Assembly (NCBI GenBank): GCA_964475985.1
Contig: CAYYYP010000014.1
Coordinates: 1-64,000 of the forward strand
DNA length: 64,000 bases
DNA from: CAYYYP01 sp964475985
GTDB lineage: Bacteria > Bdellovibrionota > UBA1018 > CAYHWW01
Direction of reading: 5' to 3'
The position numbers and the translations under genes were made by a program. This document shows, in pieces, positions 18,226 to 26,559 of this stretch (position 1 is the first letter of the stretch; each line of letters begins with the position of its first letter). The notes under the pieces were generated by a model. The model did not search any database. It was not told the DNA's origin and saw only the letters and a list, made by a program, of their open reading frames with translations.

Positions 18226-19728
18226 TTAAAAAGGTTTTTTCCGCTTAGACGAAGAAAGAATGCCTAAGACATCGCGGTACTTTGCCACTGTGCGCCTGGC
18301 GATTTCGATGTTTTCGCTGCGCAAAAGCTCAACGATGCGCTGATCAGAAATAGGCTTGCGGGGATCTTCCTTAGCGACCATCTGGCGGATCTTGTCCTTC
18401 ACCGCTTCCGATGCGACGTCACCACCACCATCGGCCGATGAGATTCCTGAATTAAAAAAGTACTTCAGCTCAAAAATACCCACGGGAGTATGAACAAATT
18501 TATTGGTTGTTACACGGCTTACCGTGGACTCGTGCATTCCGATGTCGGCGGCAACATCCCGCAGCACCAAAGGCTTAAGGTTCTCAACGCCTTTATCGAA
18601 AAAATCCCGCTGATATTTCACGATGCTTTCCGTGACCTTAAAAATCGTTTTCTGACGATTGTGAATGCTGCGGATTAACCATACGGCTGAACGGAGTTTT
18701 TCTTGGATGTAGGTTTTCGTTTCGGAGCCCGTACCTTTAGGGGTTTTGCTCAAAACATCTTTGTAATAACTAGAAACCCTAAGCTTAGGCAGGCCATCTT
18801 CGTTGAGCGTAATGGCAAAATCGCCGGTGGCCGTTTTGTAAATGTAAATGTCGGGCGTAATGTATTGCGTGTTATCCGAACCGGTGAAATTGCGACCGGG
18901 CCTAGGTTCAAGTTCCCGAATGATTTTTGTGCACTCCACGACATCGTCCATGGGGATGGATAAAGCTTTAGTAATTGCCGTGTAATTTTTGCGTTCAAGC
19001 TCGGGCAAGTGTTGATCAATGATCTTTTCCACGAGTTCATGGCGTGGCTGAAGGAGAATCCTCGCCTGCACCAGCAGGCATTCGCGAAGATTTCGGGAAG
19101 CAACCCCAATGGGATCAAACTGCTGAATGATTTTTAAAACTTCTTCGGCATCTTCAAGGTCAATCGTGCACTCGCGGGAAAGATCTTCCAAATTTGCTTG
19201 AAGGTAACCATCATCATTGAGATTCCCAATGATCAGTTCGCCCAATCTTTTTTCATTAGCCTCAAGCACTGCCATGCTGAGCTGCCAACGCAAGTGCTCT
19301 TCCAAACTCGTAGTCCGAGTTAAGATGTTTTCAAAGGACGGCATATCATCGGAGTCTGGCATTTCCGTACCGCGCGGCGCGGCCGGTCCCTGTTGATTGA
19401 TCTCATCGATGTAGGATTCCCAGTCGATGTCATCTTTTTTACGATCCAAAAATTGATCAGGCGTTGCTTCCTGAATCAAAGACTCAGGATTATCGGAAGC
19501 GACTTGGCCTTCGGGACCTGCTTCGCCCGGTGCCGGTTGTTCCGATGCCGTGCTGCCTTCAAGCGTGTCGGTGATTTCCTCCAGCAATGGGTTGTCGATC
19601 ATTTCTTGATTGACGACCTCAGCGAGCTCCAGGCGATTCAACTGAAGAAGTTTAATGGCCTGCTGCAGCTGAGGCGTCATCACCAGCTGTTGACTGAGCC
19701 GCAAGGATTGTTTGATCTCTAATGCCAT
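18226..19728 (-). CDS. rpoN: RNA polymerase sigma-54 factor
   Basis: Sigma-54 recognises -24/-12 promoters and needs an enhancer-binding ATPase to open them. Region I is present as LRLSQQLVMTPQLQQAIKLL near the start, region II is an acidic, proline-rich stretch to about residue 120, and the core-binding and DNA-binding parts follow; the RpoN box is in the C-terminus as ARRTVAKYRDVLGI (about 475-490). The 500-residue length is normal. It is located behind lptB as in many proteobacteria. A candidate target promoter lies at 22474-22489. Confidence 0.97.
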   Translation of the reverse strand: MALEIKQSLRLSQQLVMTPQLQQAIKLLQLNRLELAEVVNQEMIDNPLLEEITDTLEGSTASEQPAPGEAGPEGQVASDNPESLIQEATPDQFLDRKKDDIDWESYIDEINQQGPAAPRGTEMPDSDDMPSFENILTRTTSLEEHLRWQLSMAVLEANEKRLGELIIGNLNDDGYLQANLEDLSRECTIDLEDAEEVLKIIQQFDPIGVASRNLRECLLVQARILLQPRHELVEKIIDQHLPELERKNYTAITKALSIPMDDVVECTKIIRELEPRPGRNFTGSDNTQYITPDIYIYKTATGDFAITLNEDGLPKLRVSSYYKDVLSKTPKGTGSETKTYIQEKLRSAVWLIRSIHNRQKTIFKVTESIVKYQRDFFDKGVENLKPLVLRDVAADIGMHESTVSRVTTNKFVHTPVGIFELKYFFNSGISSADGGGDVASEAVKDKIRQMVAKEDPRKPISDQRIVELLRSENIEIARRTVAKYRDVLGILSSSKRKKPF

Positions 19729-19774
19729 GCCCTAGATTTGCCTCATTTTATGGAGTCTGTACTTTAAAAACGAC

Positions 19775-20545
19775 TCAAAGTTTAAAATTATGCCCTAGGT
19801 ATGCTTCACGTGCCCGAGGGCTTTCTGCGATCTGCGTCGGCGTTCCGTATTCTAAGATCATACCATCGGAAAGAATGTAGCCCAAATCACAAATGCCCAA
19901 AGTCTCCCGAACATTGTGATCAGTGATAAGAATGCCGAGCCCCCGCTGCTTTAATTTTCGGATGACATCTTGAATTTCCGCGACAGCTAAGGGGTCAACT
20001 CCGGCAAAGGGTTCATCGAGGAGCAAAAAAAGCGGATCAAGCGCCAAAGCCCTAGCCACTTCCACTCGCCGCCGCTCGCCCCCCGAAAGGGTAAACGCCT
20101 TTTGTTGGGCCACGTGTCGAATACTAAAATCATCAAGGAGGTTGGAAAGTTTTTCCCGCCGCTGGGCCCGGGTAAGATCCGTATTCTCCAGCACCGCCAA
20201 AATATTATCTTCGACCGTCATCTTACGAAAAACGCTGGGCTCCTGTGGAAGATAACCCACGCCAATGCGGGCCCGCTCATGCATGGGAAGGTCCGTGAGT
20301 TCCTGACCATTTAAAAATACTTTCCCGTCATCGGCCTTAATCAAACCAACGACCATATAGAAAGATGTAGTTTTGCCGGCGCCATTAGGACCGAGTAACC
20401 CTACAATTTGCCCTGATTGAAGGCCAAAGGCCACATTCTTCACCACCGTGCGTTCACCAAATTTTTTAACTAAACCTTCAGCTTTAAGCGTGTTGGGCTG
20501 GGTATGGGACGTGGCGGAGGATTCATTTGGTTTCGTGGATTCCAT
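19775..20545 (-). CDS. lptB: LPS export ABC transporter ATP-binding protein LptB
   Basis: LptB is the cytoplasmic ATPase that drives LPS extraction from the inner membrane through LptF/G. Walker A is GLLGPNGAGKTTSF, the signature is TLSGGERRRVEVARAL, Walker B is PLFLLLDEPFAGVDPL and the switch is ILITDHNVRETL, the last being typical of LptB. A 15-residue polar extension precedes the usual start. The start codon overlaps the lptC/A gene by 23 bases, and rpoN follows by 46 bases. Confidence 0.96.
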   Translation of the reverse strand: MESTKPNESSATSHTQPNTLKAEGLVKKFGERTVVKNVAFGLQSGQIVGLLGPNGAGKTTSFYMVVGLIKADDGKVFLNGQELTDLPMHERARIGVGYLPQEPSVFRKMTVEDNILAVLENTDLTRAQRREKLSNLLDDFSIRHVAQQKAFTLSGGERRRVEVARALALDPLFLLLDEPFAGVDPLAVAEIQDVIRKLKQRGLGILITDHNVRETLGICDLGYILSDGMILEYGTPTQIAESPRAREAYLGHNFKL

Positions 20546-21620
20546 TGGCGTGGGATACCTCTACTAAATTTTTTGTGCGATAAATCGTAATGATCTCACC
20601 CGTTAGTGTGTCGGTCTCTTGATACACCGAAGGAAACCCCGAGAGAATCACCTTGTCATCCTCGGAAATGAAATCCGCACGTTGGCAGGTGGAATATTTC
20701 ATGCCGTCCTCAAGTTTTTTGACGTCAGTTTCTTGAAGGTAAACCTCACCTTTAGCGACCATGAATTGTAAGCCGTTGGGCCCGGTGCTTTGTTTTGACC
20801 CATAGGTCATTTCCTGTTCCTTAGAGCGCACCAATAAAGTCCCCATATGGGATTGAACCAACCTTGAGGGGTGATCCATCATGAAGTACGCAACTTTTTT
20901 TGCGCGATCGACATTCGAGCGGTCTGAAGTGACGTCGGAGTGTTCGGAAGGTTTTCCACGAACAATTTTCGCACGTACATTATGCTCAACATTGAGCACC
21001 GGAGTTTTACGCGGCGCAATAAGCCCAGTTCCCCAAATTAACATTTCTTTGTTTTGGTCGGTGCCAAAAAAATCCTCATTCGTTCGCACCAAATCCTCGA
21101 TGTGGGAATAGTGGGCTTTATTGGTCTTGACCGAAAAGCCATCCGGGAAAGTCACAAAAACATTGTCAATGAGGTCAATGTCCTTGGTTTTTAAGTCATA
21201 ATTTGCGGTGCGGCCCGTAACCACCGTAGGTGCCTGTTTTGAGTTATCATTGGAATCATACATTTTGATTTTCGCGTTTTTTGCCTGGAGGGTCTGGGAT
21301 TTTTCATACACCACCGCATGATCGGCGATCATTTCGGAACGTTTGAGGTCGCCTTCCACGGAATAATAATGCACGCCATCCATGGTGTATTGAATCGCGT
21401 CATCGGGGCGCTGATATTCAACCATGGTGGGCAGGCTCTTAAACATGCCACGCACCGTTTTCTCTTCTTGTTTATCAAATACGCGTGGCAAAAAGACGAG
21501 AACTTCTACGCTGACTAAAAGACCCACGAAAGCCAGCAGCAAAGGTCTAAATATTTTTTGCAAGAAGGCGCGAAGCTTCACCCGAAACAGCCGCAGGCGC
21601 CGAACGGACTTGCCGCCCAT
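20523..21620 (-). CDS. lptC: LptC-LptA fusion-like LPS transport protein
   Basis: The protein carries a basic N-terminus and one membrane anchor (about residues 24-44), as LptC does, and a periplasmic beta-jellyroll region. LptC usually has about 190 residues; this one has 365. The second half (about 200-365) has the repeating pattern of LptA/OstA: GEVYLQE, RADFISEDDKVILSGFPSV, and TLTGEIITIYRTKNLVEV, the latter matching the LptA ending where a lipid-binding edge strand follows. The gene sits between kdsC and lptB, where lptC and lptA are found separately in other bacteria, and no separate lptA is present. Together this suggests one polypeptide spanning both bridge parts. It starts 2 bases after kdsC. 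Confidence 0.8.
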   Translation of the reverse strand: MGGKSVRRLRLFRVKLRAFLQKIFRPLLLAFVGLLVSVEVLVFLPRVFDKQEEKTVRGMFKSLPTMVEYQRPDDAIQYTMDGVHYYSVEGDLKRSEMIADHAVVYEKSQTLQAKNAKIKMYDSNDNSKQAPTVVTGRTANYDLKTKDIDLIDNVFVTFPDGFSVKTNKAHYSHIEDLVRTNEDFFGTDQNKEMLIWGTGLIAPRKTPVLNVEHNVRAKIVRGKPSEHSDVTSDRSNVDRAKKVAYFMMDHPSRLVQSHMGTLLVRSKEQEMTYGSKQSTGPNGLQFMVAKGEVYLQETDVKKLEDGMKYSTCQRADFISEDDKVILSGFPSVYQETDTLTGEIITIYRTKNLVEVSHANGIHETK

Positions 21621-21622
21621 TT

Positions 21623-22189
21623 TTAAGGAGCGCTCCGTAAATTAGCGGCGACCTCTGACTTGATACGCCGAATGAGATCACAAACCTCACGCACTGCGCC
21701 AAGCCCACCCAATTCGTGAGTGATATAATGAGCGATTTCTTTAGCTTCCGGAACGGCATTCGGCACAGTTGCCGCAAAGCCCACTTTTTCCAAAACGGGA
21801 ATGTCAAAGAGATCATCGCCCATAAAACCACATTGTGAAGCCGTAAGACCCGTATCGCTTAAGATTTTTTCGAAGGCCACGATTTTATTCTCATCACCTA
21901 AATAAACGTGTTTGATGCCCAAAAACTTTGCTCGCTCACGAACGGATTTAGAATCCCCGCCACTCACAAACGCCACGTCGATACCGATTTGGCGAAGAAG
22001 TTTAATGCCATGCCCATCTCGAACATTGAAAGCGCGATTCCAGCCCGTGCCTTCCGTCCACCAAATGGTTCCGTCGGTGAGGACACCATCGACGTCAAGG
22101 ATGAGAAGCTCGAGCCTAGCCACGGAAGCTTCCAGTTTCGCGCTGAGTTGCTGTTTTCGGGGATCAATGAAGGTGTAATGAAAGCTCAT
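21623..22189 (-). CDS. kdsC: 3-deoxy-D-manno-octulosonate 8-phosphate phosphatase
   Basis: KdsC removes the phosphate from Kdo-8-phosphate, the last step before CMP activation by KdsB. It is a short HAD-superfamily enzyme (188 residues) without a cap domain. Motif I is LILDVDGVLTDG (residues about 30-41), motif II includes AFVSGGDS, and motif III is GFMGDDLFDIPVLEKVG. It heads the operon that continues into lptC/A, lptB, rpoN and rimK. Confidence 0.95.
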   Translation of the reverse strand: MSFHYTFIDPRKQQLSAKLEASVARLELLILDVDGVLTDGTIWWTEGTGWNRAFNVRDGHGIKLLRQIGIDVAFVSGGDSKSVRERAKFLGIKHVYLGDENKIVAFEKILSDTGLTASQCGFMGDDLFDIPVLEKVGFAATVPNAVPEAKEIAHYITHELGGLGAVREVCDLIRRIKSEVAANLRSAP

Positions 22190-22556
22190 ATATTTCTTTT
22201 TAAGTGTAAGGATTTTCTTAGATAATGTCGAAGTTTTTGACGTGCGTTTAAAAAAAGGCCGGAAAATTCGCAGAACAAATCCACAATTTGAAAATGAATC
22301 GCAGTCCCGGAAAAGCCACCGAAATTTATTGACGGCGGTCGGTTGCCACCCCTCAAACTACCGCATGTAGCTGATATTAAATATTTTTAATTTATACCAG
22401 AAAGCTTCATGCGCGCGTAACGCCCCTCGCAGGATGGAGACTTTTGCCCGGGGAATTCCAGAATTTTGGAAGCTGGCACACCAACTGCACATGGGGCAGT
22501 GCGACGTATTCAAGTTGTTCGAAATCGTTGTTGTTCAAAAAGTTGGAGATGAAGTT
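22190..22556. other. Intergenic region between kdsC and the lipoprotein gene
   Basis: This 367-base gap separates the divergent kdsC operon (minus) and lipoprotein gene (plus). Its plus half holds the sigma-54-like promoter at 22474-22489 and an AT-rich block at 22375-22400 (attaaatatttttaatttat) that could serve as an IHF or regulator site. The first in-frame codon of the lipoprotein frame is at 22434, but nothing supports starting there. The minus half should carry the kdsC promoter; no strong match was found. Confidence 0.5.
22474..22489 (+). promoter_or_regulatory. Sigma-54 (-24/-12) promoter candidate
   Basis: The bases read TGGCACACCAACTGCA: the -24 element TGGCAC, five bases, then CTGCA instead of consensus TTGCA. 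The invariant GG and GC doublets are exactly ten bases apart, as required. The predicted start of transcription is about 12 bases further, leaving a leader of roughly 56 bases to the lipoprotein ATG at 22557. rpoN lies 2.7 kb away on the other strand. An upstream enhancer site was not identified. Confidence 0.6.
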
Positions 22557-23084
22557 ATGAAAAAGTTACCGTTAAAAATTTTATGTAGAAATATCGCCCG
22601 CGTTCTTTTCCTAGGCACGATCGCCTTATCCACGTTCATGATCACGTCGGGTTGCGGAAAGTCCGATCCGGTTGTCAATAATCCGCCTGGCGTAAATAAC
22701 AATCCTTACAATTCAAATGCTGCCTATCAGCAAGCAGCCTTCAATCCGTTAAATTCCGGCACCTTTCAATTTGGGCAACAGTGCCAAGTAGCCCCTGGCG
22801 TTCCAGGCATTGCATTAGGTTACAATTGCGTACAGCAAGGCCAACTCCCCTGCATCATCCCAAGTTCCGGTCAGGTGGGAGTTTACACCTCCCAGGGTTG
22901 TCAGTATGCACAAACAACTATTGTTTATGCTTGCCGCCCCGGCGACGTGATGACTCCGGTAGCAATTCAGAATCAACTCACCCAGCAGATGGATACGCTT
23001 TTACTCTGTCAAAGCAGTTGCGGTCAGAACTCAATGCTCTCTTGGAATTCGACTTGCTACAACTCAACCATCTTCCCTTACTAA
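22557..23084 (+). CDS. Cysteine-rich lipoprotein, unknown
   Basis: The start is ATG 22557, preceded by GGAGATGAAGTT; the earlier in-frame codon at 22434 lies before the sigma-54-like promoter. The 175-residue product has a basic start (MKKLPLKI), a hydrophobic signal segment and a lipobox MITSGC, so the cysteine near residue 36 should be lipidated. The mature part is low in charge, rich in Asn, Gln, Pro and Gly (VVNNPPGVNNNPYNSNAAY), and has about ten cysteines in pairs (CQVAPGVPGIALGYNC, CRPGD, CQSSCG), suggesting disulfides. Function unknown. It interrupts the Kdo/LPS gene neighbourhood in the opposite direction. Confidence 0.75.
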   Translation: MKKLPLKILCRNIARVLFLGTIALSTFMITSGCGKSDPVVNNPPGVNNNPYNSNAAYQQAAFNPLNSGTFQFGQQCQVAPGVPGIALGYNCVQQGQLPCIIPSSGQVGVYTSQGCQYAQTTIVYACRPGDVMTPVAIQNQLTQQMDTLLLCQSSCGQNSMLSWNSTCYNSTIFPY

Positions 23085-23134
23085 TCCCTCAGCCTACTCG
23101 CCATCTCCTACTCCTCTCCTCCCTCCTCTAATCC

Positions 23135-23175
23135 AGGCGGTGGGTTCCGTAACGGCGAGACGGGATCCACCGCCT
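23135..23175. repeat. GC-rich inverted repeat between convergent gene ends
   Basis: AGGCGGTGG at 23135-23143 is exactly repeated in reverse as CCACCGCCT at 23167-23175, with partly pairing bases inside (gttccgt against acgggatc). It overlaps the kdsA stop and follows the lipoprotein gene. No T-run follows on either strand, so it is not a classical intrinsic terminator but may protect or end both transcripts. Confidence 0.5.
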
Positions 23176-23983
23176 AACGGCGGATTGATTCAAGCTCTTC
23201 AAAAAATGCTTTAACATCGGCCAGCGGAAAAGCATTTGCGGCATCACTCTTAGCTTCTTGTACGCGCGGATGCGTCTCCATAAAAAGGCCGTCAATGCCA
23301 ACCGCAATGGCGGCTCTGGACAACGGGCGAATGAATTCACGCCTACCCCCCGTCACTTTTCCACCGGCGGCTTTCCCTGGCAATTGCACGGAATGGGTTG
23401 CGTCAAAAATTACAGGCACTCCGAACTCACGCATCTGGGGAAAGGATGTCATATCCACCACCAGATTATTATAGCCAAAACTTGAACCACGCTCCGTGAG
23501 CCAAAGCCATTGCGGTCGCGTTTCCTGGGTAGTTGCTTCAACTTTCTCCACAACGTTTTTCATATCCCACGGCGCTAGGAACTGTCCCTTTTTGACGTTC
23601 AACGAAATTTTTTTTCGTTTGGCTTGCAACGCTGCTTCTTGAATCAAATCCGTTTGCCTACACAGAAACGCCGGAATTTGTAGAGCATCCACGACCTCCG
23701 CGGCGACCTTACAGTGCGCAGTTTCGTGAACGTCCGTAAGAACCTTTACCCCTAAATCACGTTTGACCTTGGCTAACATCTCAAGGCCTTTTTCTAAACC
23801 AGGCCCACGAAAAGAATCATGGGCGCTGCGGTTGGCTTTATCGAAGGATGATTTGAAATAGAAATCCCAATCCGGAAAGTTTTTAAGAATATCTTTAAGC
23901 GTGCCCGCGACCTCATCCAAAAGGCCTTGGGATTCGATGACACAAGGGCCCGCGATGAGAATGAATTTTGAATGGGCGGTCAT
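23174..23983 (-). CDS. kdsA: 3-deoxy-8-phosphooctulonate synthase
   Basis: KdsA condenses phosphoenolpyruvate with arabinose 5-phosphate to give Kdo-8-phosphate. The family motifs are plain: LIAGPCVIESQ at the start, YFKSSFDKANRSA, GPGLEKGL, LTDVHE, DALQIPAFLCRQTDL, VKKGQFLAPWDM and the C-terminal DGLFMETHP. The 269-residue length is ordinary. The enzyme follows pyrG with an ATGA overlap (23980-23983). Confidence 0.97.
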   Translation of the reverse strand: MTAHSKFILIAGPCVIESQGLLDEVAGTLKDILKNFPDWDFYFKSSFDKANRSAHDSFRGPGLEKGLEMLAKVKRDLGVKVLTDVHETAHCKVAAEVVDALQIPAFLCRQTDLIQEAALQAKRKKISLNVKKGQFLAPWDMKNVVEKVEATTQETRPQWLWLTERGSSFGYNNLVVDMTSFPQMREFGVPVIFDATHSVQLPGKAAGGKVTGGRREFIRPLSRAAIAVGIDGLFMETHPRVQEAKSDAANAFPLADVKAFFEELESIRR

Positions 23984-25677
23984 GTGGATGCTCCTTTGAT
24001 TGCTGCCGGACGTTTTCCTTTTTCAAGCGATGCCTTAATGAAGGCGGCAAAGAGAGGGTGCGGCGCAAGGGGTCGACTTTTAAATTCTGGATGAAATTGG
24101 CAACCAACGAACCAAGGGTGGTCTTTGAGTTCCACCATTTCCACCAGTTCAACTTTTTCGTTCGCCTTCTGCTCTTGTTTGCGCACCGAAGTTACTCCGC
24201 TAATGATGAGGCCCAGGGCTTCAAGTTTTTCGCGGTATTCATTGCTGACTTCATAACGATGACGATGCCGTTCTGAAATGATGTTCCGGCCATAGGCCTC
24301 AAACGCCTTAGTTTTAGGCTTTAATGTGCACTCATAGGCGCCCAGACGCATGGTTCCGCCTTTTTGCACGAGGCCCTTTTGCCCTTCCATAGCGCTGATG
24401 ATCAACTCAGGCGATGTAACATGCCCTGAACCTAAAAACTCTTCGCTCGTAGCTCCGTTGATTCCGCCGATGTTTCGCGCAAACTCAATGACGGCTAGTT
24501 GCATCCCTAAACAAATTCCAAAAAATGGAACTTTGTTTTCGCGGGCAAACTCAATGGCTTTGATTTTGCCTTCCACTCCGCGTTCACCAAAACCACCGGG
24601 AATTAAAACTCCGCCTACGCTTTGCAAATCCTTATAGGCTTGGCTCTGTTTACCTTTGGATTCAAGCTCTTCTGAATCAATGAATGTCAGCTCTACTCGT
24701 GCGTGATGCGCAATACCGCCATGAATCAGGGCTTCGCTGAGACTCTTGTAAGATTCTCGCAGCTCCACATATTTGCCGACGACCCCGATGCGCAAATCAA
24801 ACTTGGGGTGTTTGAGTTCATGCAGGAGATTTTCCCAGCGGGAGAGATCGGCCTGGGCCGCCCATACCCCTAGCTTCTCAAGGATCTGGTCATCCACGCC
24901 TTCTTCCTGGAAATTCAAAGGCACTTCGTAAATTGTTTCTACGTCCTTGGCGGAAAAAACGCAGTTCGGCGTCACGTTGCAAAAAAGCGCGATTTTCTTT
25001 TTTGCTTCTTCCGGCAAATCACGATCGGAGCGACAGAGGAGAAGGTCTGGTTGAATTCCAATCTCGCGCAGTTCCTTTACGGAATGCTGGGTCGGTTTGG
25101 TTTTAAGTTCATCGGCAGCACCTATGTAAGGAACCAAAGTCACGTGCACAAAAATCGTGTTCTGGGGCCCGAGCTCCGTGCGCATTTGCCTAATTGCTTC
25201 CAGGAATGGAAGGCTTTCAATATCGCCTACGGTGCCGCCAATTTCGACGATGGCAATGTCCACATCGTGGGTGGCATCCTGAATATTTTCTTTAATCTGA
25301 TCCGTGATGTGGGGAATGACTTGCACCGTCTTTCCCAAATAATCCCCACGCCGTTCTTTTTGAATGACCGTGTCGTAAACGCGACCGGTGGTGAAATTAT
25401 TCTGCCGCGTCAAATTACAGGAAACAAAACGTTCATAATGCCCAAGGTCAAGGTCGCATTCCGCTCCGTCGTCCAAAACAAAGACTTCACCATGTTGGTA
25501 GGGGTTCATGGTGCCGGGATCCACGTTGATGTAGGGATCCATTTTTACCATGGTGACCTTGAGGCCCCGATGCTCAAGCAAAAAGCCAATGCTCGATGCC
25601 GCGATGCCTTTGCCGATGGAAGATAAAACACCGCCCGTTACGAAGATAAATTTTTTCTGCTTTGGAGAACGTGCCAT
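23980..25677 (-). CDS. pyrG: CTP synthase
   Basis: PyrG aminates UTP to CTP using glutamine. The synthase half starts MARSPKQKKFIFVTGGVLSS and has the GGVLSSIGKGIAASS loop; the C-terminal glutamine amidotransferase domain has the nucleophile loop FFGICLGMQLAVIEFARN and the closing VGCQFHPEF. I place the start at ATG 25677, the position conserved in the family, although a TTG at 25719 opens the frame earlier; neither has a good Shine-Dalgarno. CTP is the substrate of KdsB, encoded just upstream (75 bases), and kdsA follows, so the three genes form one Kdo operon. Confidence 0.95.
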   Translation of the reverse strand: MARSPKQKKFIFVTGGVLSSIGKGIAASSIGFLLEHRGLKVTMVKMDPYINVDPGTMNPYQHGEVFVLDDGAECDLDLGHYERFVSCNLTRQNNFTTGRVYDTVIQKERRGDYLGKTVQVIPHITDQIKENIQDATHDVDIAIVEIGGTVGDIESLPFLEAIRQMRTELGPQNTIFVHVTLVPYIGAADELKTKPTQHSVKELREIGIQPDLLLCRSDRDLPEEAKKKIALFCNVTPNCVFSAKDVETIYEVPLNFQEEGVDDQILEKLGVWAAQADLSRWENLLHELKHPKFDLRIGVVGKYVELRESYKSLSEALIHGGIAHHARVELTFIDSEELESKGKQSQAYKDLQSVGGVLIPGGFGERGVEGKIKAIEFARENKVPFFGICLGMQLAVIEFARNIGGINGATSEEFLGSGHVTSPELIISAMEGQKGLVQKGGTMRLGAYECTLKPKTKAFEAYGRNIISERHRHRYEVSNEYREKLEALGLIISGVTSVRKQEQKANEKVELVEMVELKDHPWFVGCQFHPEFKSRPLAPHPLFAAFIKASLEKGKRPAAIKGAST

Positions 25678-25752
25678 GGAAGTTGAAGTTACTAAGGAGT
25701 CAGGCCGGAAGCAACTCAATGGTGAGGCCTAAAGAGGAATAAGAATCAGACT

Positions 25753-26550
25753 TTAAACCCCGGTTTTAACGAGCTTTCGCACCATCTCAAGATCCTCTAA
25801 AGTATCTACGCCAATGGACTTGTTTTGACTCAGCGCAACTCCGATCGGCATTCCGTAATGCAAAGCGCGAAGCTGCTCTAACGATTCAGAAATTTCAAGT
25901 TTCGTGCGCGCGGATTGGGCGAATTTTAAAAGTGCAGCTTTGGTGTAAACGTAAATGCCTAGATGTTGTTGGCAGATGAGATCCTTGGGGTTTTTTGGCC
26001 TCGATTCCCTTGAGTAGGGAAACGGAAATCTGGAAAAATAAATCGCTTGATCCTGGGCGCCCTTCATCACTTTGACGGCGTTAGGATTGTCAAAGTCCCC
26101 GAAGGAATCAAAGGGCACGGCGGTGGTGGTAATGGAAAACTCGCCAAGCAAAATCAGTTTCACTGCGGCGGTGACGCATTCAGGGTCCATGAGCGGTTCA
26201 TCACCCTGCAAGTTCACGAACACGTCATAGTCCGGATAAGTCTCTGCAACCTTGGCCACCCGGTCGGTGCCTGATTGGATCTGCGAAGACGTCATTACGA
26301 CTTTTCCGCCAAAGGATTCCACCAGGTTTTTAATTTTTTCGTGGTCAGTCGCAACGATAACGTCGCAGACCATTCCGGGAAAACTTTCCTTCAGGGTTCG
26401 GGCGGCCATTTCCGCGCGTTCGAACACCCATCTGATCATGGGCTTACCCGCGATGTCCGCCAACGCTTTTTCCGCTAACCTAGTCGATTCCAAACGGGAC
26501 GGAATGACGATGAGGATTTTTGATAAAATATTTTTTGAATTTTGCGGCAT
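25753..26550 (-). CDS. kdsB: CMP-Kdo synthetase
   Basis: KdsB couples Kdo to CTP, giving CMP-Kdo for lipid A-core assembly. Motifs include VIPSRLESTRLAEKALADIAGKP with the nucleotide loop, VIVATDHEKI, FVNLQGDEPLMDP (metal binding), YFSRFPFPYSR and VYVYTKAALLKFAQ-type substrate region (seen as GIYVYTKAALLKF). Length of 265 is slightly above the usual 250. It stops 75 bases before pyrG and starts 9 bases after the diguanylate cyclase gene. Confidence 0.96.
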   Translation of the reverse strand: MPQNSKNILSKILIVIPSRLESTRLAEKALADIAGKPMIRWVFERAEMAARTLKESFPGMVCDVIVATDHEKIKNLVESFGGKVVMTSSQIQSGTDRVAKVAETYPDYDVFVNLQGDEPLMDPECVTAAVKLILLGEFSITTTAVPFDSFGDFDNPNAVKVMKGAQDQAIYFSRFPFPYSRESRPKNPKDLICQQHLGIYVYTKAALLKFAQSARTKLEISESLEQLRALHYGMPIGVALSQNKSIGVDTLEDLEMVRKLVKTGV

Positions 26551-26559
26551 TTACGTGGA

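Noticed and set aside
23135..23175. GC-rich hairpin as an intrinsic terminator
   Set aside because: No run of T follows on either strand; kept only as an inverted repeat.
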